A DNA stretch of 64,000 nucleotides from Linyphia triangularis (taxonomy: Eukaryota > Arthropoda > Arachnida > Araneae > Linyphiidae), in assembly GCA_963978545.1 (NCBI GenBank), contig OZ021731.1, positions 21,377,593-21,441,592 on the forward strand, written 5' to 3'. Position 1 is the first letter of the stretch. Every line of letters begins with the position of its first letter. This document shows positions 23,012 to 34,516 of the stretch, one piece after another. A model generated the notes under the pieces. It was not told the DNA's origin. It made no database searches and was given only the letters and a program-made list of their open reading frames with translations. A program made the translations under genes and the position numbers.

Positions 23012-23206
23012 TTACACGATGGATCGAATTTCGATGCATGCCTTCTCGAAATCGTCTTTGTTTTTCAAAATGGTTGATAGAGTATTCGGAGGAATTATTA
23101 TCTTTACAGCAACGTCTTTCTTCTTACATCGCAGATTTTGTTCAGTTTCATTGATCAATTTAATTTTTTGAGTTGGGCTAAGCGTATTCAATTTACGTTT
23201 TAACAT
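23012..23206 (-). pseudogene. Tigger transposase N-terminus (psq-type HTH)
   Basis: A 64-codon frame starting ATG with MLKRKLNTLSPTQKIKLI, then a Lys-rich linker and a segment with IPPNTLSTILKNKDDF (about residues 38-53). A basic start followed by 'K-x-DVA-x-x-x-x-IPPSTLSTILKNK' is the well-known CENP-B/pogo N-terminal helix-turn-helix that binds the transposon ends. The frame stops at 23012, and the second half of the domain continues in another frame (22755-22997), so a frameshift or small indel breaks the gene. Lost continuity and the missing catalytic domain make it non-functional. Confidence 0.75.
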
Positions 23207-23353
23207 TATTCAAACCCAATGTAAACCAACACCATTAACTCACACTTTAAATATGGAATGGAATGTAAAGACAAAAGCCCGTTTGCTTTCTATAAGTGTC
23301 AATGCAAATGGTTTTTTTCCGGTAACAAGTTAAATTGCAAAATACGATGTAAA

Positions 23354-23534
23354 GAGGTTGGTTGTATTCAGATTATCTGGCGCCGGCAGCAACACGAGGG
23401 CTATAATGCGCCGAAACATTCGTCATCAGACAAGCCAACATACGTTTACAAACACTCATGCCTAACACGGGACTCGAACCCGCAACCTCGCGGTCTAGAA
23501 GCCAGCACACTAACCACTATACCGTTTGGTCGGC
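23354..23534 (-). mobile_element. tRNA-derived SINE, copy 4
   Basis: Inserted in the Tigger remnant. A 10-bp duplication ACGATGTAAA lies at 23344-23353 and 23535-23544. B box intact on the minus strand; the tail is shorter than in copy 3. Confidence 0.9.
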
Positions 23535-23712
23535 ACGATGTAAAAAGGAAAAAAATAAAAAATAAATTATTTTTTTTATTAGTATTTTGTGTTTTTTTAT
23601 TTTTTTATATATGTTATGATAGTAAAATTTAATTGTCTTGGGACTTAGTGAAAAATTTGAGATAAACGAATATTCGACTTATGAGATTTCGAGCTATCTC
23701 GAATTGAATGCA

Positions 23713-24929
23713 TCATAATCACTGATTATGCAATTACATATGATACAGGAACAAATATAATTTACATAAACAATACGCTTCTAATAACATAAGCGTGATT
23801 TAATCTAACAATGACATAAATAAAGACAATATCTTCAAGTAATAAGCAGACAGGTGATCCCCAATAAAGATTTTTCTTGTTAAATATATATTTAACACCT
23901 CCTTCTAAGTTTACAAATTGGACCTAATCTTCTCGGGGTGAAAAAATCCAAACCGATGGCCATTTAAAGGAAAACAAATCCACCTAATCGAAAAGGCAAT
24001 CGATCTTTTAAAAAAGTTCTAATCACACTGAGAGCAGACAAAAAAAAAAAAAAGTTCACACGCTTTTCACTTCAGACAAAAATCGATACGATCACGATTA
24101 ATGTCTTTGAATCGATCTCGAAATCAAACATTACCGGCCAGCGCGAGATATCACCGTGACCCGCTAAAAGTATCGATTCCGAAGAAATCGATTGTGAATT
24201 CGATGTTTCGATTCCTGTGACGTCACGAGTCTTTTTAGAGGAGAGTTGTTTTTCTTCTTCTACTGGATGGGTGATATGCGTGACGTAGGTCATCACGCGA
24301 GTACCTAACTTCTACACCACTGCAGATGGTATGATGTCAAGCGGCTGTTCTCTGACGCGAACGGCATGTGTTGTGTGACTTGTTGTCCTTTTGTCCTGTC
24401 GAAAGAGATGTCATAACACACGTGACTTAGTCGGTGTGTTGCAGATGGTGTTCATAGCAAATAAGTAAATGGACTGTCACTAGAATTGATTTGGAAGTTG
24501 CGAAGGAAAATTAATTATCGCATTTAAAGGAAAAGGGTTTTGGACTTTGCAACAAAACATATAATGTTCCGCAAACATTTTTCAACTTGGCAATTGACTT
24601 GCGTGCAAGTGATTTTAAGGGTTACTACAAAAGAATCATTCATTTTCAAAACCCGATTTATTCAAAAGTATACTTTCAAATATGATTGGTACATGAAAAT
24701 AACCACAGAATATTTAAGTTTTATGCTAATTCTTGACAAATGTTCTATGTGTGCCACCCTGGTCACACGACACATGTCCAGGAGGTAGTTCAATTTATTT
24801 CACACATTTTGTAGCATGATCGCGTCAATAGGGAAATGAATGATTCTTTTGCAGTAACCCTGTACTTTGAACTCCAATAATGTAAAGAAGTCTAGCCTAC
24901 AGAAATAAAATTTTTGAAAGAGGTCCTTT
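23713..24929. other. no gene seen; CRE-like sites
   Basis: A GC-richer patch at 24060-24440 holds several ATCGAT words, a full CRE-like TGACGTCA (about 24219) and GCGTGACGTAGGTCATCACGC (in two parts, about 24278-24298). It could be regulatory, but there is no adjacent gene to support that. Confidence 0.3.
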
Positions 24930-25858
24930 ATATGCATTGTCAACTTTTATGTGCAATGGACAGTTCCAGCAATTAAAAAAAAAAAAAAATTTAAAAAAAA
25001 AAAAAAAAAAATTCATTCAATTCTAAATGTTTCGAAAAGGCTATAAACAGAAAAATTTCTGCTCAATGCGTTTTTTTTTTTTTTTTTTTTTTTTTTTGCG
25101 CAATTAAAGTTCCCCTGTTACACGTTGGCTAGAAAACGACTCATTCGGCTCCAATTGAATGTGACGTCAAGACTCCCCAAACATCTTGGCTTGAAATGCG
25201 GCAGCGGAAACCAGTTTTGCAAGTTTCTCGTAAATCGTGCCAACCTGTACGGGATATTGCAAAGGTCTACCAACGCCAACTATTTTAACGCCAACTATTT
25301 GGCCGAAACCTCACGATAACCATAGAAACGGAAGGAAGCTTTGACGTTACAGATTTTGTTGATTGTTTTGATTGGACTGATTTCGGCTCGGTTTGGGGGC
25401 ATTTTCTTTTCTTAATATTTAAATAACTAATTTTTTTAAAGAACTTTTGTTTAAATATTTGATATCAGAAAGAAATTTGTCATAAATATAAATTTATTTC
25501 ACTCGTTTTTAAAAAATGCGAGGACTGTCCATTGAAGTAAACTTTTACTTCCCTATCTCACCTTTCTGTGAACCTATATAGATCCGCTAAGACTACTTTA
25601 AATTTAATTTTTCTTTAAAAACTTATTTAAGCAATTTTGAGCTCGCATTTAGCTTTCATAGTGTATGATCACTACAAAGAAAGCCACTACATCGCTACAA
25701 CGAACCATCCAAGCCTCAAAAACTTAATAAGACTCTATTGTCATCGACAACGAGTCTATATGTCAAGTTTCAGCTCGAGTGTTTGCCAGCCAGTGGGTTG
25801 ATTAGCTCTTTTTTCATCCACAAACAAACAACATAGAAACTAATACAAATGATTTAAT
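24930..25858. repeat. ATAAAGGATTTA-family repeat, interrupted
   Basis: Left part GTCCTTTATATGCATTGTCA matches other copies, then a foldback MITE intervenes (24954-25534), after which GAGCTCGCATTTAGCTTTCA and ACAACGAGTCTATATGTCAA continue the same repeat. Confidence 0.6.
24954..25534. mobile_element. GGACAGT foldback MITE, copy 1 (581 bp)
   Basis: Ends CAATGGACAGT and ACTGTCCATTG are inverted repeats. Internal features shared with 50384-50923 and 63348-64000 include GTTTCGAAAAGGCTATAAAC, AATGTGACGTCA, CAGCGGAAACCAGTTTTGCA and AACGCCAACTATTT. Long T run (about 25071-25098). Non-coding. Superfamily not determined. Confidence 0.75.
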
Positions 25859-26149
25859 AAATATACGATTCCAACAGCTTAAAGTAGAGGAAGGGTCTAG
25901 ATTAAGATAGTATTATATTTTGCAACCAAACTTAACATGGACAATGCAAAGCGTTCATCAACAACAAACACCAGTGCCCTCAATCGATGTAAAAGCAATA
26001 CAATCTTTAACAGTTTAAAATGCATACCATATCATAGAATGGGTTAATTTGGAGAAATCTTCGTATGTATACAAGTCCGACAACCACTATTATTAGCTGA
26101 GCTCTCATTCTTGAAGGTTCAGCTCAACGACCTATTTTTGTGCCCAATA

Positions 26150-26290
26150 ACGGCTAGTCAGGCCGGGACATACAGCTTAACGTGGACTCCGAAACACAAC
26201 GAACATCCATACCTAACCCAGAATTCGAACTCGGCACCTTCGGCATGCGATGTCAGAGCGCTAACCCCCCAGTCACCAGGTGGGCCTCTC
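26150..26290 (-). mobile_element. second tRNA-like SINE family (SINE-3)
   Basis: On the minus strand it reads like a tRNA head: CCTGGTGACTGGGGGGTTAG (A-box region) and GAGTTCGAATTCTGGGTTAG (B-box region), then a body with TATGGATGTTCGTTG. The B box differs from the main SINE family. No clear target duplication, so it is older or truncated. Confidence 0.55.
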
Positions 26291-26349
26291 ATTCATACCA
26301 ATCGGAGCATTTAGTTGACATCTGTCATCGCATAATCCTAAATATTTCC

Positions 26350-26519
26350 GGTATAGTGGTTAGCGTAGTAGCTTCTGGACCGCGAGGTTGCTGGTTCGAG
26401 TCCCGTGTTAGGCATGGGTGTTTGTAAATGTATGGTGGCTTGTCTAATGACGAATGTTTCAGCGCATTATAGCCCTCGTGTTGCTGACGGCGCCAGATAA
26501 TCTGAAAACAACCGACCAA
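26350..26519 (+). mobile_element. tRNA-derived SINE, copy 5
   Basis: Plus-strand copy with GGTATAGTGGTTAGCG (A box) and GGTTCGAGTCCCGTG (B box), lacking the first ten or so bases. A 13-bp duplication CCTAAATATTTCC is at 26337-26349 and 26520-26532. Confidence 0.92.
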
Positions 26520-26706
26520 CCTAAATATTTCCTAAACTTTGCTTTTAGTACAGTTGTCAAAAACTTACATTAATAAAATGAAGTTAACTTCTAGCATCCA
26601 GAGAGATAAACAAGACAATAGCAACAGGATTGTAGCTCATTTCTGAAATTGGTACAGCAAAGCATCGTTTCTGAAAATTCAACAATGTGTCCACTGTCCA
26701 CGTCGC

Positions 26707-26951
26707 TATACTAAACTTCAACTTAACTAGACATCACTTAGACGATAGATCGTCATAGTGCTCATAGGTATTTAATCCATTTTGGCGGAGTGAAGACATA
26801 ATTCTCGCCAAACCTTATAGCCTTTTGTTCTCTACAGGGTTGTGGTTTGGCGAACATTATGCTTTCACGCCGCCAAAATGGATTAAATACCTATGAGCAC
26901 TGTGGCGATCTACCGTCTAAGTGATGTCTAGTTAAGTTGAAATTTAGTATA
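26707..26951. mobile_element. 245-bp foldback MITE, copy 3
   Basis: Nearly identical to copy 1 (8789-9033), same loop orientation, TATACTAAACTTC ends. Confidence 0.88.
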
Positions 26952-27828
26952 GTTATACCCTTTCGCGCCAAAGCTTAAATATCCTACAACTCTCCAACAA
27001 GTCTTCCTCGCCAAAAAAAAGGGCTCAATCCCACCATATTACCACCCGGATCCACGCCATCCAACATCTGCTACAGCACTTTCAAAAAGATAAGAGATAG
27101 GAAAGCTGAAGGGGTCTGTTCTGTTATCACCTAGGGTTGCTTTCCCCTCAGCGCACGAGGTTTCCTGAGGGAAACATAATTCAGGGGAAAGGCTTTCCGC
27201 TGTATATCGACTACTTTTCTGGGCATGGTAAAGATATGTATCGCCGACAGATAAAGTCAGCCTCGTGTGCGATTGCGGCAACCTTTTGCCGAATGGAGTT
27301 CTTCTTGTACGAGAGTGGAAATTAAAATGTGATTTATTTATTGCTGTTGGTTTGACGTGTGCGTTTTCTGTCGGTGACTAATGAAGGTTTGATTAGATAA
27401 GTTTGGGTCGGTTGTGTATTTGATTTAAGGTGCAGTTACGAAACTCGAAAATCAGATATTTTGGTTTATGCGAGAAAATGTATTAATTTTGAGGAGCGCG
27501 ATGCGATATGTTGCATTCAGTGATTGGGCATATTGATTTTCCTCGATAGAAAAGGGGTTAATCAAGTTTCGAGTTAAGTTTTAAAAGGGAAAAATACTTC
27601 ATTTACAATTGTGTGGCTTGGTTGTAAAAAAAGATAAAATTTTAGTTGCCAGAAAGAAGAAAAAACTATGTTCCGTTCTATTGGGATTTGTAAAGTTGTC
27701 AATTTTTTAAAAATGCCTTTTTTTCTGAAGGATAAAACATATTTTTGATTTCCTAATGTAAAAGATGTAAGAAAATTTGATAAGAAAATTTCCAACAATA
27801 TTTATAGATTTATCCAAGTTGATTGTCT
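26952..27828. other. no gene seen
   Basis: 26960-27320 is GC-richer than average; ORFs of 60-80 codons on both strands lack domains. Confidence 0.4.
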
Positions 27829-27840
27829 TCCACAAGTACA

Positions 27841-27999
27841 CAAGCTTCTGGACCGCGAGGTTGCGGGATCGAGTCCCGTGTTGGCATGGGTGTTTGTAAA
27901 TGTATGTTGGCTTGTCTAATGACGAAAGTTTCGGCGCATTATAGCCCTCGTGTTGCTGACGGCGCCAGATAATCTGAATACAACCAACCAACCAACCAA
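27841..27999 (+). mobile_element. tRNA-derived SINE, copy 6 (5'-truncated)
   Basis: Begins within the tRNA head at CAAGCTTCTGGACCGCGAGG, so the A box is missing, and keeps a slightly altered B box (GGATCGAGTCCC) and a long CCAA tail. A 12-bp duplication TCCACAAGTACA lies at 27829-27840 and 28000-28011. 5' truncation fits LINE-type target-primed insertion. Confidence 0.9.
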
Positions 28000-28011
28000 T
28001 CCACAAGTACA

Positions 28012-28016
28012 AACTC

Positions 28017-28048
<32 letters not shown>

Positions 28049-29270
28049 TAGCAATCGAAATAAATACATCGGCAAATTAGGATAATTACAAATAATTTAT
28101 AATATGGAACCATACACGTTTGCAAAGATGAAATTTTTCCGCTTTAGAATCGCAATCCCTTAGTAGAAGGAGGCCATTGAAATTTGTCCATAAAGATTCG
28201 ATTCACGATATCCCAAAGAAAATGATTAGTCAATGCTATCGTAAATAATTCATCACCCATCTTTGAACGTCTTATTACAAGTAAACAATAGTTCAAAATC
28301 AGACGAATCATAAAATCCAATGTAAAAATGCATTTGGGTCCTAAATACTTTGTCTTTATAGGTCTACTACTTTACAATATAAGCAACAGTGGTACATCAC
28401 GTCACAGTCTTGCATAGAAATCAGGAAATCCAAACCCAGTCCAAAAGCCCAGATACCCCAGGTCTTCCCCAAAAATACCATCAATTGCAAAGAGGTATCT
28501 TCCCAACTTCCTTTGTCTCGTCACCCAATTTCCGGTTACCTCAACGAGTTTACTAACGACACCCAACTCCTCGCGACACCTTTGTTTCGGCACCTCCGCC
28601 CGAACCGTCTCCTATTTCTCCATTTCTGACATCAAAAGAAAGAAAGACAACGCATTCCCATCAAACTACCCCACAACTGCCACAATCGCCGGCATTGTCT
28701 TGGGGAGGAAATAAAAAAAGACGATCCACAAAGAGGCCATACATAACACAAACACACACCTCCTCCCTCATTCCAGAAAGAAGAGCCCCAACACAACAAC
28801 AAAAATGGGTCTGTTCGTTTCCCTGTCTCCAACACCACCCAATAAATACCAGAAACACAATACTTTTAAAGAGGCTAAAGGCACTAGCGGCTTTTTGCGC
28901 GTTAAAGGCCTCTTTTGCCAGAGCAGAATGCGTGACAAAGATGACGAAAGAAGAGATTTGTGAGGAACAACTGTGATTTTAGAGGCTTTTTTTTTTTCTT
29001 CACGCGTCATCAAAGATGCGCGGGAAAAAGATGTGTGTGAATGGGGGGGGGGGGGATAATGCGTGAAATTGTACACTGGGTTTGGAAGTGTAAATGTGTT
29101 GAAATGAAATGGTTGTTTTGTTTTGGCGTCGGATTGTTAATGGGGCTGTCGCCAACGAGATTCGTGGAACTGGAATAGTGTATTTTAATTTTTTGCAGAG
29201 AGAAGAACATCAAGACGCCATAGTCGATATTTTTTACTGTACTTTGGTAAAAGCAAGGTATATTATCTAA
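28012..29270. other. no gene seen
   Basis: A-run at 28023-28048, then a GC-richer unique-looking patch (28390-28960) with ORFs on both strands up to about 100 codons but no domain. Oligo-G run at 29044-29055. Confidence 0.4.
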
Positions 29271-29931
29271 TAGTCCGAGAGGCGACTGCAATTTTTGGAC
29301 CCCATCGAACATCATTCTGAATTTTTTATAAAAATTGGAGAAAAGTGAGTTGATTAGGAAGCTACTGGTCTGCCGCGGCAAAAATGGCTGAAACTGATCA
29401 ATAATCGACTCGGAATGAGTTGAACTAATATCCGATTGCCAAATATGTCATAACTTGCCAAAAATAGATCAAACTTATTCGTCTGGCAACCCACTTCATT
29501 TTGATTTCCAACGAGAAAAAGCGCAAACGATTTATGATCTTTGGCTCGGAAAACTTATATCTTTTAAAAGTAAGCCAAATTGGCGACATCAGTTACGTCA
29601 TAAGTGACGTAATATTTTTTACCAACTTGGCTCCCTGTAATAGATGCAAGTAGACCGTCGCCAGATATCTGAATCGTCTGTAACCTTCTTAATTAAAAAT
29701 TAAAAAGTGAGGGTTACCAAATAAAAAAAAATGCTCATTATTTGGCGAATTATGGCGCATTTGGCAAATGGATTTAGTTCAACTTATTAAAAGTAGATTT
29801 TTGACCAGTTTCGGCCATTTTTGCCACGGCAGACCAGTGGATTCGTAATCTACTCACTTTTCTCTAATTTCTATAAAAAATTCAGAATGATGTTCGATGG
29901 GGTCCAAAAATTGCAGTAGCCTCTCGGACTA
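29271..29931. mobile_element. 661-bp foldback element, copy 1
   Basis: Both ends read TAGTCCGAGAGGC...CTCTCGGACTA with arms of about 220 bp (for example GGACCCCATCGAACATCATT, CTGGTCTGCC, GTTTCGGCCATTTTTGCCAC) and a centre containing GTTACGTCATAAGTGACGTA. TA at each edge suggests a TA target duplication. No coding capacity. Confidence 0.88.
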
Positions 29932-30254
29932 TAATATATTAAAAGCTTTAATTAGTATGAAAGTGTAATGCAGTTTCCTTCACAAACATTTCATATGCAA
30001 TTAATTTTTACCATAAAGTCACGAAAGTATAGGTAATTAACAAAGCATATAATCCAAACAGTAATATACAAAAAACATTAATACTGAATATAAACTAAAA
30101 GCTGAATTAACTGATCTGTAACTCACTTGAAATTTTTCAAAAGTACAATTGGGAAGAAATTGTTAACCATTTTTATATCCGTCAAGACGTAATTTTTAAT
30201 GAAATACTTTTTAGAAATGATAATAATGTAACCCATAAAAACAGAGCTTTTAAA
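29932..30254. other. no gene seen; AT-rich
   Basis: Nothing supported in this stretch. Confidence 0.5.
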
Positions 30255-30720
30255 AAAATTCTATACATGCATTGTCAATTTTTCTATTCATTAACACGGC
30301 GCCGATATCAAAAACATTTCTATCAGCAAAATGTGCGGCAAACTACGTTTCAAAATTTATTTATTAAAAAAGAATGTGAATTTTTCCCTCACATCATAAT
30401 ATCTTTTATTTATTCTGATTAAAGTAATTTTATTATTTATTTATAAAAAAAAATTTGGCAACAAGAAAAAGTTTCAACAATGATCGGTTAAAGGCTATTT
30501 CACGAGATTGTGGATAACGGCAAGTTGGTTTATTAGTTTTCCGTAAAAGTGACCTTTTAGTGATAGCAACAGCCTCAAAGCTTGATAGAATGCATTGTCA
30601 TCGATATCGAATCTATCTGCCAAGTTTCAGCCCGATTGGATGACGGCAAGGGGGTTAATTACGCCTCCAGAGATTTGCCCGCCATCGACAATCACATTTG
30701 AAGTTAATATAAAGGATTTA
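30255..30720. repeat. ATAAAGGATTTA-family element
   Basis: Starts near CTATACATGCATTGTCAA and ends AATATAAAGGATTTA, the inverted ends of the family. Shares GAATGCATTGTCATCGATAT and TCTATCTGCCAAGTTTCAGC with 41211-41718; the reverse complement is at 57341-57874. Confidence 0.7.
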
Positions 30721-30928
30721 AAAATATGCCCAGTTAGATAAACTTGTTTAAGTGTTGAAAATAATTGGAGATTTCCTATAACTACTTTAAGACTTCTCTT
30801 CCTTTCTTTACAACAAAACCTTAAAAAGATTGATGTTAAGTAACAACAAATAAAAAAAAATACGCGTAATGAAGAACTTTCACGTTTTTTTGTTTTATTT
30901 TTAAATAAAAACAGAGAAAAAATCATGA
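30721..30928. other. junction upstream of the envelope remnant
   Basis: AT-rich DNA between an unrelated repeat and the open envelope frame. No ATG opens the frame here and no clear splice acceptor was chosen, so the 5' boundary of the viral-like segment is uncertain. Confidence 0.4.
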
Positions 30929-32002
30929 AAAACTATACCATTCTTTCAAAAATTTGACTACTATATACCCGACTTCACACAAGTATACGAGGTACTCAAG
31001 ATTACAGGTTTCAAGTGCGCCTACAACATCGGAGTAACACATTCCCAGAATGGTACCATTTCCAGAATTCAACTCCACGACAAGGCATCTCTACCGGGTG
31101 GAATTCAGGTTCATCTAATAGGAAGCTACGACCAGCCACAACTGCTTTTAGCGGAATCCTTAGTCCAGAGCATCAGCGATCCATCAGAAGGTCACCTAGT
31201 AATGACAGCAGACAGAAACTCTCCAGTTGCTAATATGGTCGGAGCCGTACAGGCAAACTCAAGTTATTCAAAGAATTTTATCTTCACTGAGGATATGACA
31301 ACCTGCGATTTTTACGAGGATCAGTTGAGATGTACAGAAGTACCACAGGCTGTTAGGCGAATGCGTGAAAGTCAACATTACAGACTTCCACTGACTCGTG
31401 ATTTGCACACACTGGAGATTAAACGAGGCAAATTGACGTCAACTTTGCTCACCTCAGCCGCCATCAAAATTCAACTTCTATTTTCAGACTACAAAATTTC
31501 AGTTCAGAGATCTTCTGTCTGCCCTTTATTCCATGATTCGGAATTCAAGGTAAAGGGTTGTTATAAGTGCGGCATCTTTGCAGAACTAACTTTCCAGGCA
31601 TCATCTTCATGTAACCACGGACTTGCAGAAGTTACCTTTCAGAAACTTACCACATATACCAAAGCAGTGGACCTCACGACTCAGTTTTCACACCACAACA
31701 TTCGTTTCCTGGCGGACCAACAGTGCTATGATGAAAAGATATGTCTCCAATCCCACTCAAACGTACAGTGCAAGCAATTTTCCTTCTGTTTAGACGAACC
31801 GTCTGTACAACTAATGAGATTGCTGTACAACCAAACAGCATTGCATGCAAAACATTCTTCAGGTGATATTTTCAGTTGGTCCTTTTTCCCAACGCTGAAT
31901 TCGGCATACTTCTTTCTCAAAATGGGTGGTGCATTGGCCCTCATAGCAGGTTTAGTAATAACATTCATTTCCACCTGCTTCACGTGTTGTGCTCGGCGTT
32001 GA
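30929..32002 (+). pseudogene. endogenous phlebovirus Gc-like envelope gene, 3' part
   Basis: An open frame runs from after a TGA (30926-30928) to the stop at 32000-32002; the first ATG is at 31202. The last 266 residues carry a Cys-rich ectodomain with GCYKCG (residues 119-124 from that ATG) and a CNHGLAEV block (137-144), cysteines at 35, 44, 107, 120, 123, 137, 175, 181, 190 and 196, N-glycosylation sequons at 19 and 210, a hydrophobic Gly/Ala/Leu/Ile membrane anchor (about 239-258) and a short CTCCARR tail. This matches the C-terminal half of class II fusion glycoproteins of the phlebovirus Gc family, known as captured env genes in BEL/Pao retroelements such as C. elegans Cer elements. The N-terminal half is missing, and no gag or pol is present. 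Role in an intact element: membrane fusion. Confidence 0.75.
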
Positions 32003-32721
32003 GACAGGAAACAACAGACTCTATTTATCACAATTATATACTCTAATATTTATCTAATTTCTTATTATACTTTGTTTATATTCATTATTTACTACTTATT
32101 TATGTGTTTACAGAGTGCATCTCCACCAGACTGTTCATTAACACCTGAGAACAGAGAAAAACGTTTAGGTCTAAACGAATTCTTCAATTTGGGAAAAAAA
32201 AAAACTTTGGATTTTAATTTTACTACACAGGTCAGGTAGTTTGGCTCGGCAAACACTAACGGGAGAGATGGACTCTGAAATTTTTTTTTGTTCTTACTTT
32301 GAAATTTTATTTTACTTTGAATTTTTTTTTTTTAATTTTTTTTGAGGAAAATTTTTTTAAATTTTTTTTTGAACAAATTTTTTTTTTTACTTTGCAAATT
32401 TTTTTAAAATTTTGAAAAATTTTTTTACTCAGAAATTTTTTTTGCAATTGTTTTTTTTCTTTCTTTGATATTCATTTGTTTGTTTTATCATATAATCGTA
32501 TTTATTCTTTATATTCTTGAAAAATCATGTATTCCTTTATTTTAACAAGTATTTAATTATCCGGCTGCCCTTCCTCATGAACAGATACTCCCACTTATAT
32601 AAGTAATTGCAGTTAACCAAAAGCGATTTTTGTTTTTTTTTACCACTTCACAATTTTGTTAGGAAAAAAAAAATTTTTAACCAGGGTCAAAAAATTTTTT
32701 ACCGGAAGGTGGGTGCATATA
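32003..32721. other. T-rich decayed stretch between env and LTR
   Basis: 32278-32460 is a series of oligo-T blocks separated by AATTTT, GAAATT or GAACAA words. This would be the 3' untranslated part of the retroelement if the LTR call is right. A purine-rich GGAAGGTGGGTGCA (about 32704-32717) just before the putative LTR could be the polypurine tract. Confidence 0.4.
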
Positions 32722-33690
32722 TGTTGGTCAGTTGGAACGGCCAACATATGTTGAGGGGGACTGAATACAAGTTTTTACCCTAAGGACACCTGGAATGCCC
32801 AGCTGCAAATTTCTAAACATTTAACAAGAAAGGGGCCCTTTTGAAGATTGCTTCACATTGGAAAACCCAGACACATAAAAATGCAATACTCAAAGAGCCT
32901 GATATTACGAATACAAAGCCTGGCGCCAGATCCTGACACTAGGCAAGAAGGGGCAAGGAAGGGAAATTTATGAGAGGGGGGCCCCGAAGTGATCTAGGAT
33001 GGGCAAGCGTCCTTTTCTGGCCAGGCGGAGCCAATATACGTCACCAGGGCTGGTATTCCAATGGAGCACAGGGGGCGAGCACTTAGAGGGGCCAGATTTT
33101 GACGGAGTCCAGAGATTGGTTTGAGAGCAAAAAGATAGTTTTGAGCCTGAGGGCCGAAATAGGGGCCCAGGAATGGACAGGGGGGTTTTTGGCCCCGCCC
33201 GCAATATTTTACGTAAAGTTAGGAAAACTTGGCCCTGGGGGGATTGATTCGGAGGATCTGAAAAGGTGTGGAATAGCTAGCTGAACGGATTAAGGCCCCG
33301 AGCGATTCTTAAAGTACCAATTTCCGAAGACCATTAGCGGAGCAATGGGAGACATTGCAAGAGGTATTGTGGCCAGTTATTTAGCTCGTAACTAAGGGCA
33401 TAGCCAGTAATTTAATATTGAAATTTATAAAAGGGCAGCTAGGTAATGAAATTGATTAATCTAACTTAATTATGTGTTAATTATAAGTTATTTGAGGGTT
33501 AGAATAGCGGCTTAACTGCTAGCTTTGTTTGATTGATTATAAATATGCCTATTAGTATTTAAACTTTTAAAGAGAAAATTTGTAACTCCAGTAATATTAT
33601 TAAATAAATATTTGTTATCCTTTACAAGAAATGCATTCATTGAGAGTTGCTTCGTTTATTCTATCGAAGGAGTTCTACCCTTTACGATCA
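32722..33690 (+). mobile_element. putative 3' LTR of the envelope-bearing retroelement
   Basis: Starts TGTTGGTCAGTTGG, with an internal inverted partner CCAACATATGTTG a few bases on; TGTTG-type starts are common in BEL/Pao LTRs. An AATAAA lies at 33603-33608. The middle (32850-33350) is GC-rich and unique in the window. The right end is a guess (CGATCA at 33685-33690) because no 5' LTR is available for comparison. The 5' LTR, gag and pol are absent. Confidence 0.4.
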
Positions 33691-33782
33691 TGGCTTTGTA
33701 AACAATAAGTTCCCGCGATAGTAATACTTAACTTAATACTAAATAGAACCTGCGTCTGCCAAGAGGGGCAGACAAATAGATG

Positions 33783-33823
<41 letters not shown>

Positions 33824-33949
33824 GTTTTTTACTTTGTGATTTGGTGGGAAAAGCTACTTTTGCGTGTGACGTCAACGCGTAGATATTGAACCAGTCTAAA
33901 ACCTGTTTTAGACCAGGTTCCTCCTCGGATTTTTGACGGAATCTATCGA
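33691..33949. other. A34-type homopolymer and CRE-like site
   Basis: An A run at about 33787-33821, then GTGTGACGTCAACGCG (about 33864), and an inverted AGTCTAAAACCTGTTTTAGACCAG. No gene. Confidence 0.5.
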
Positions 33950-34516
33950 TGGTCACGAATCTATGCGTAACTACGTCACGGTTTTTTATGCGTTTTGGGT
34001 CACGTGACTTTTGCTTCGATTTCAAACTCAATTTTTGATTAATTGAAAGCATAAAGACAAAAAAATAATTGCACTGCTCAAATATATTCGTTGGATAACA
34101 CTAGAAAATACAAAAAATATTCATTTTCTTCACTAAGACAAGACATTTTTCAACCGAGGACCGTAATAACGAAGCTTCAACAAAAACACGGTTTATCTAA
34201 CACCAAACTAAACAAATCACCAAAAAACAACAACACGTGGTCACGAATCTATGCGTAACTACGTCACGGTTTTTTATGCGTTTTGGGTCACGTGACCTTT
34301 GCTTCGATTTCAAACTCCATTTTTGATTAATTGAAAGCATAAAGATAAAAAAATAATTGCACTGCTCAAATATATTCGTTGGATAACACTAGAAAATACA
34401 AAAAATATTAATTTTCCTCACTAAGACGAGAAATTTTTCAACTGAGGACCGTAATAACGAAGCTTTTACTTCAACAAAAACATGCTTTATCTGACACCAA
34501 ACTAAACAAATCGCCA
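33950..34516. repeat. 288-bp tandem duplication with E-box and CRE-like sites
   Basis: Two copies start TGGTCACGAATCTATGCG at 33950 and 34238 and stay nearly identical for about 275 bp. Each has AACTACGTCACGG and the palindrome GTCACGTGAC (E-box/M-box type). No ORF of note. The high identity indicates a recent duplication. Confidence 0.85.

Larger units (their letters stand above)
22660..23712 (-). mobile_element. pogo/Tigger-type transposon remnant
   Basis: Left end GTCAACTCGGGATAACTCGA resembles the CAGT-N-A-A-x-x-C-x-x-x-ATAACTCGAA ends of Tigger elements; the right part has TTCGAGCTATCTCGAATTGA in inverted orientation. Minus-strand coding fragments for the DNA-binding half of the transposase lie between. 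A SINE (23354-23534) interrupts it. The DDE catalytic domain is missing, so it is inactive. End coordinates are approximate. Confidence 0.7.
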
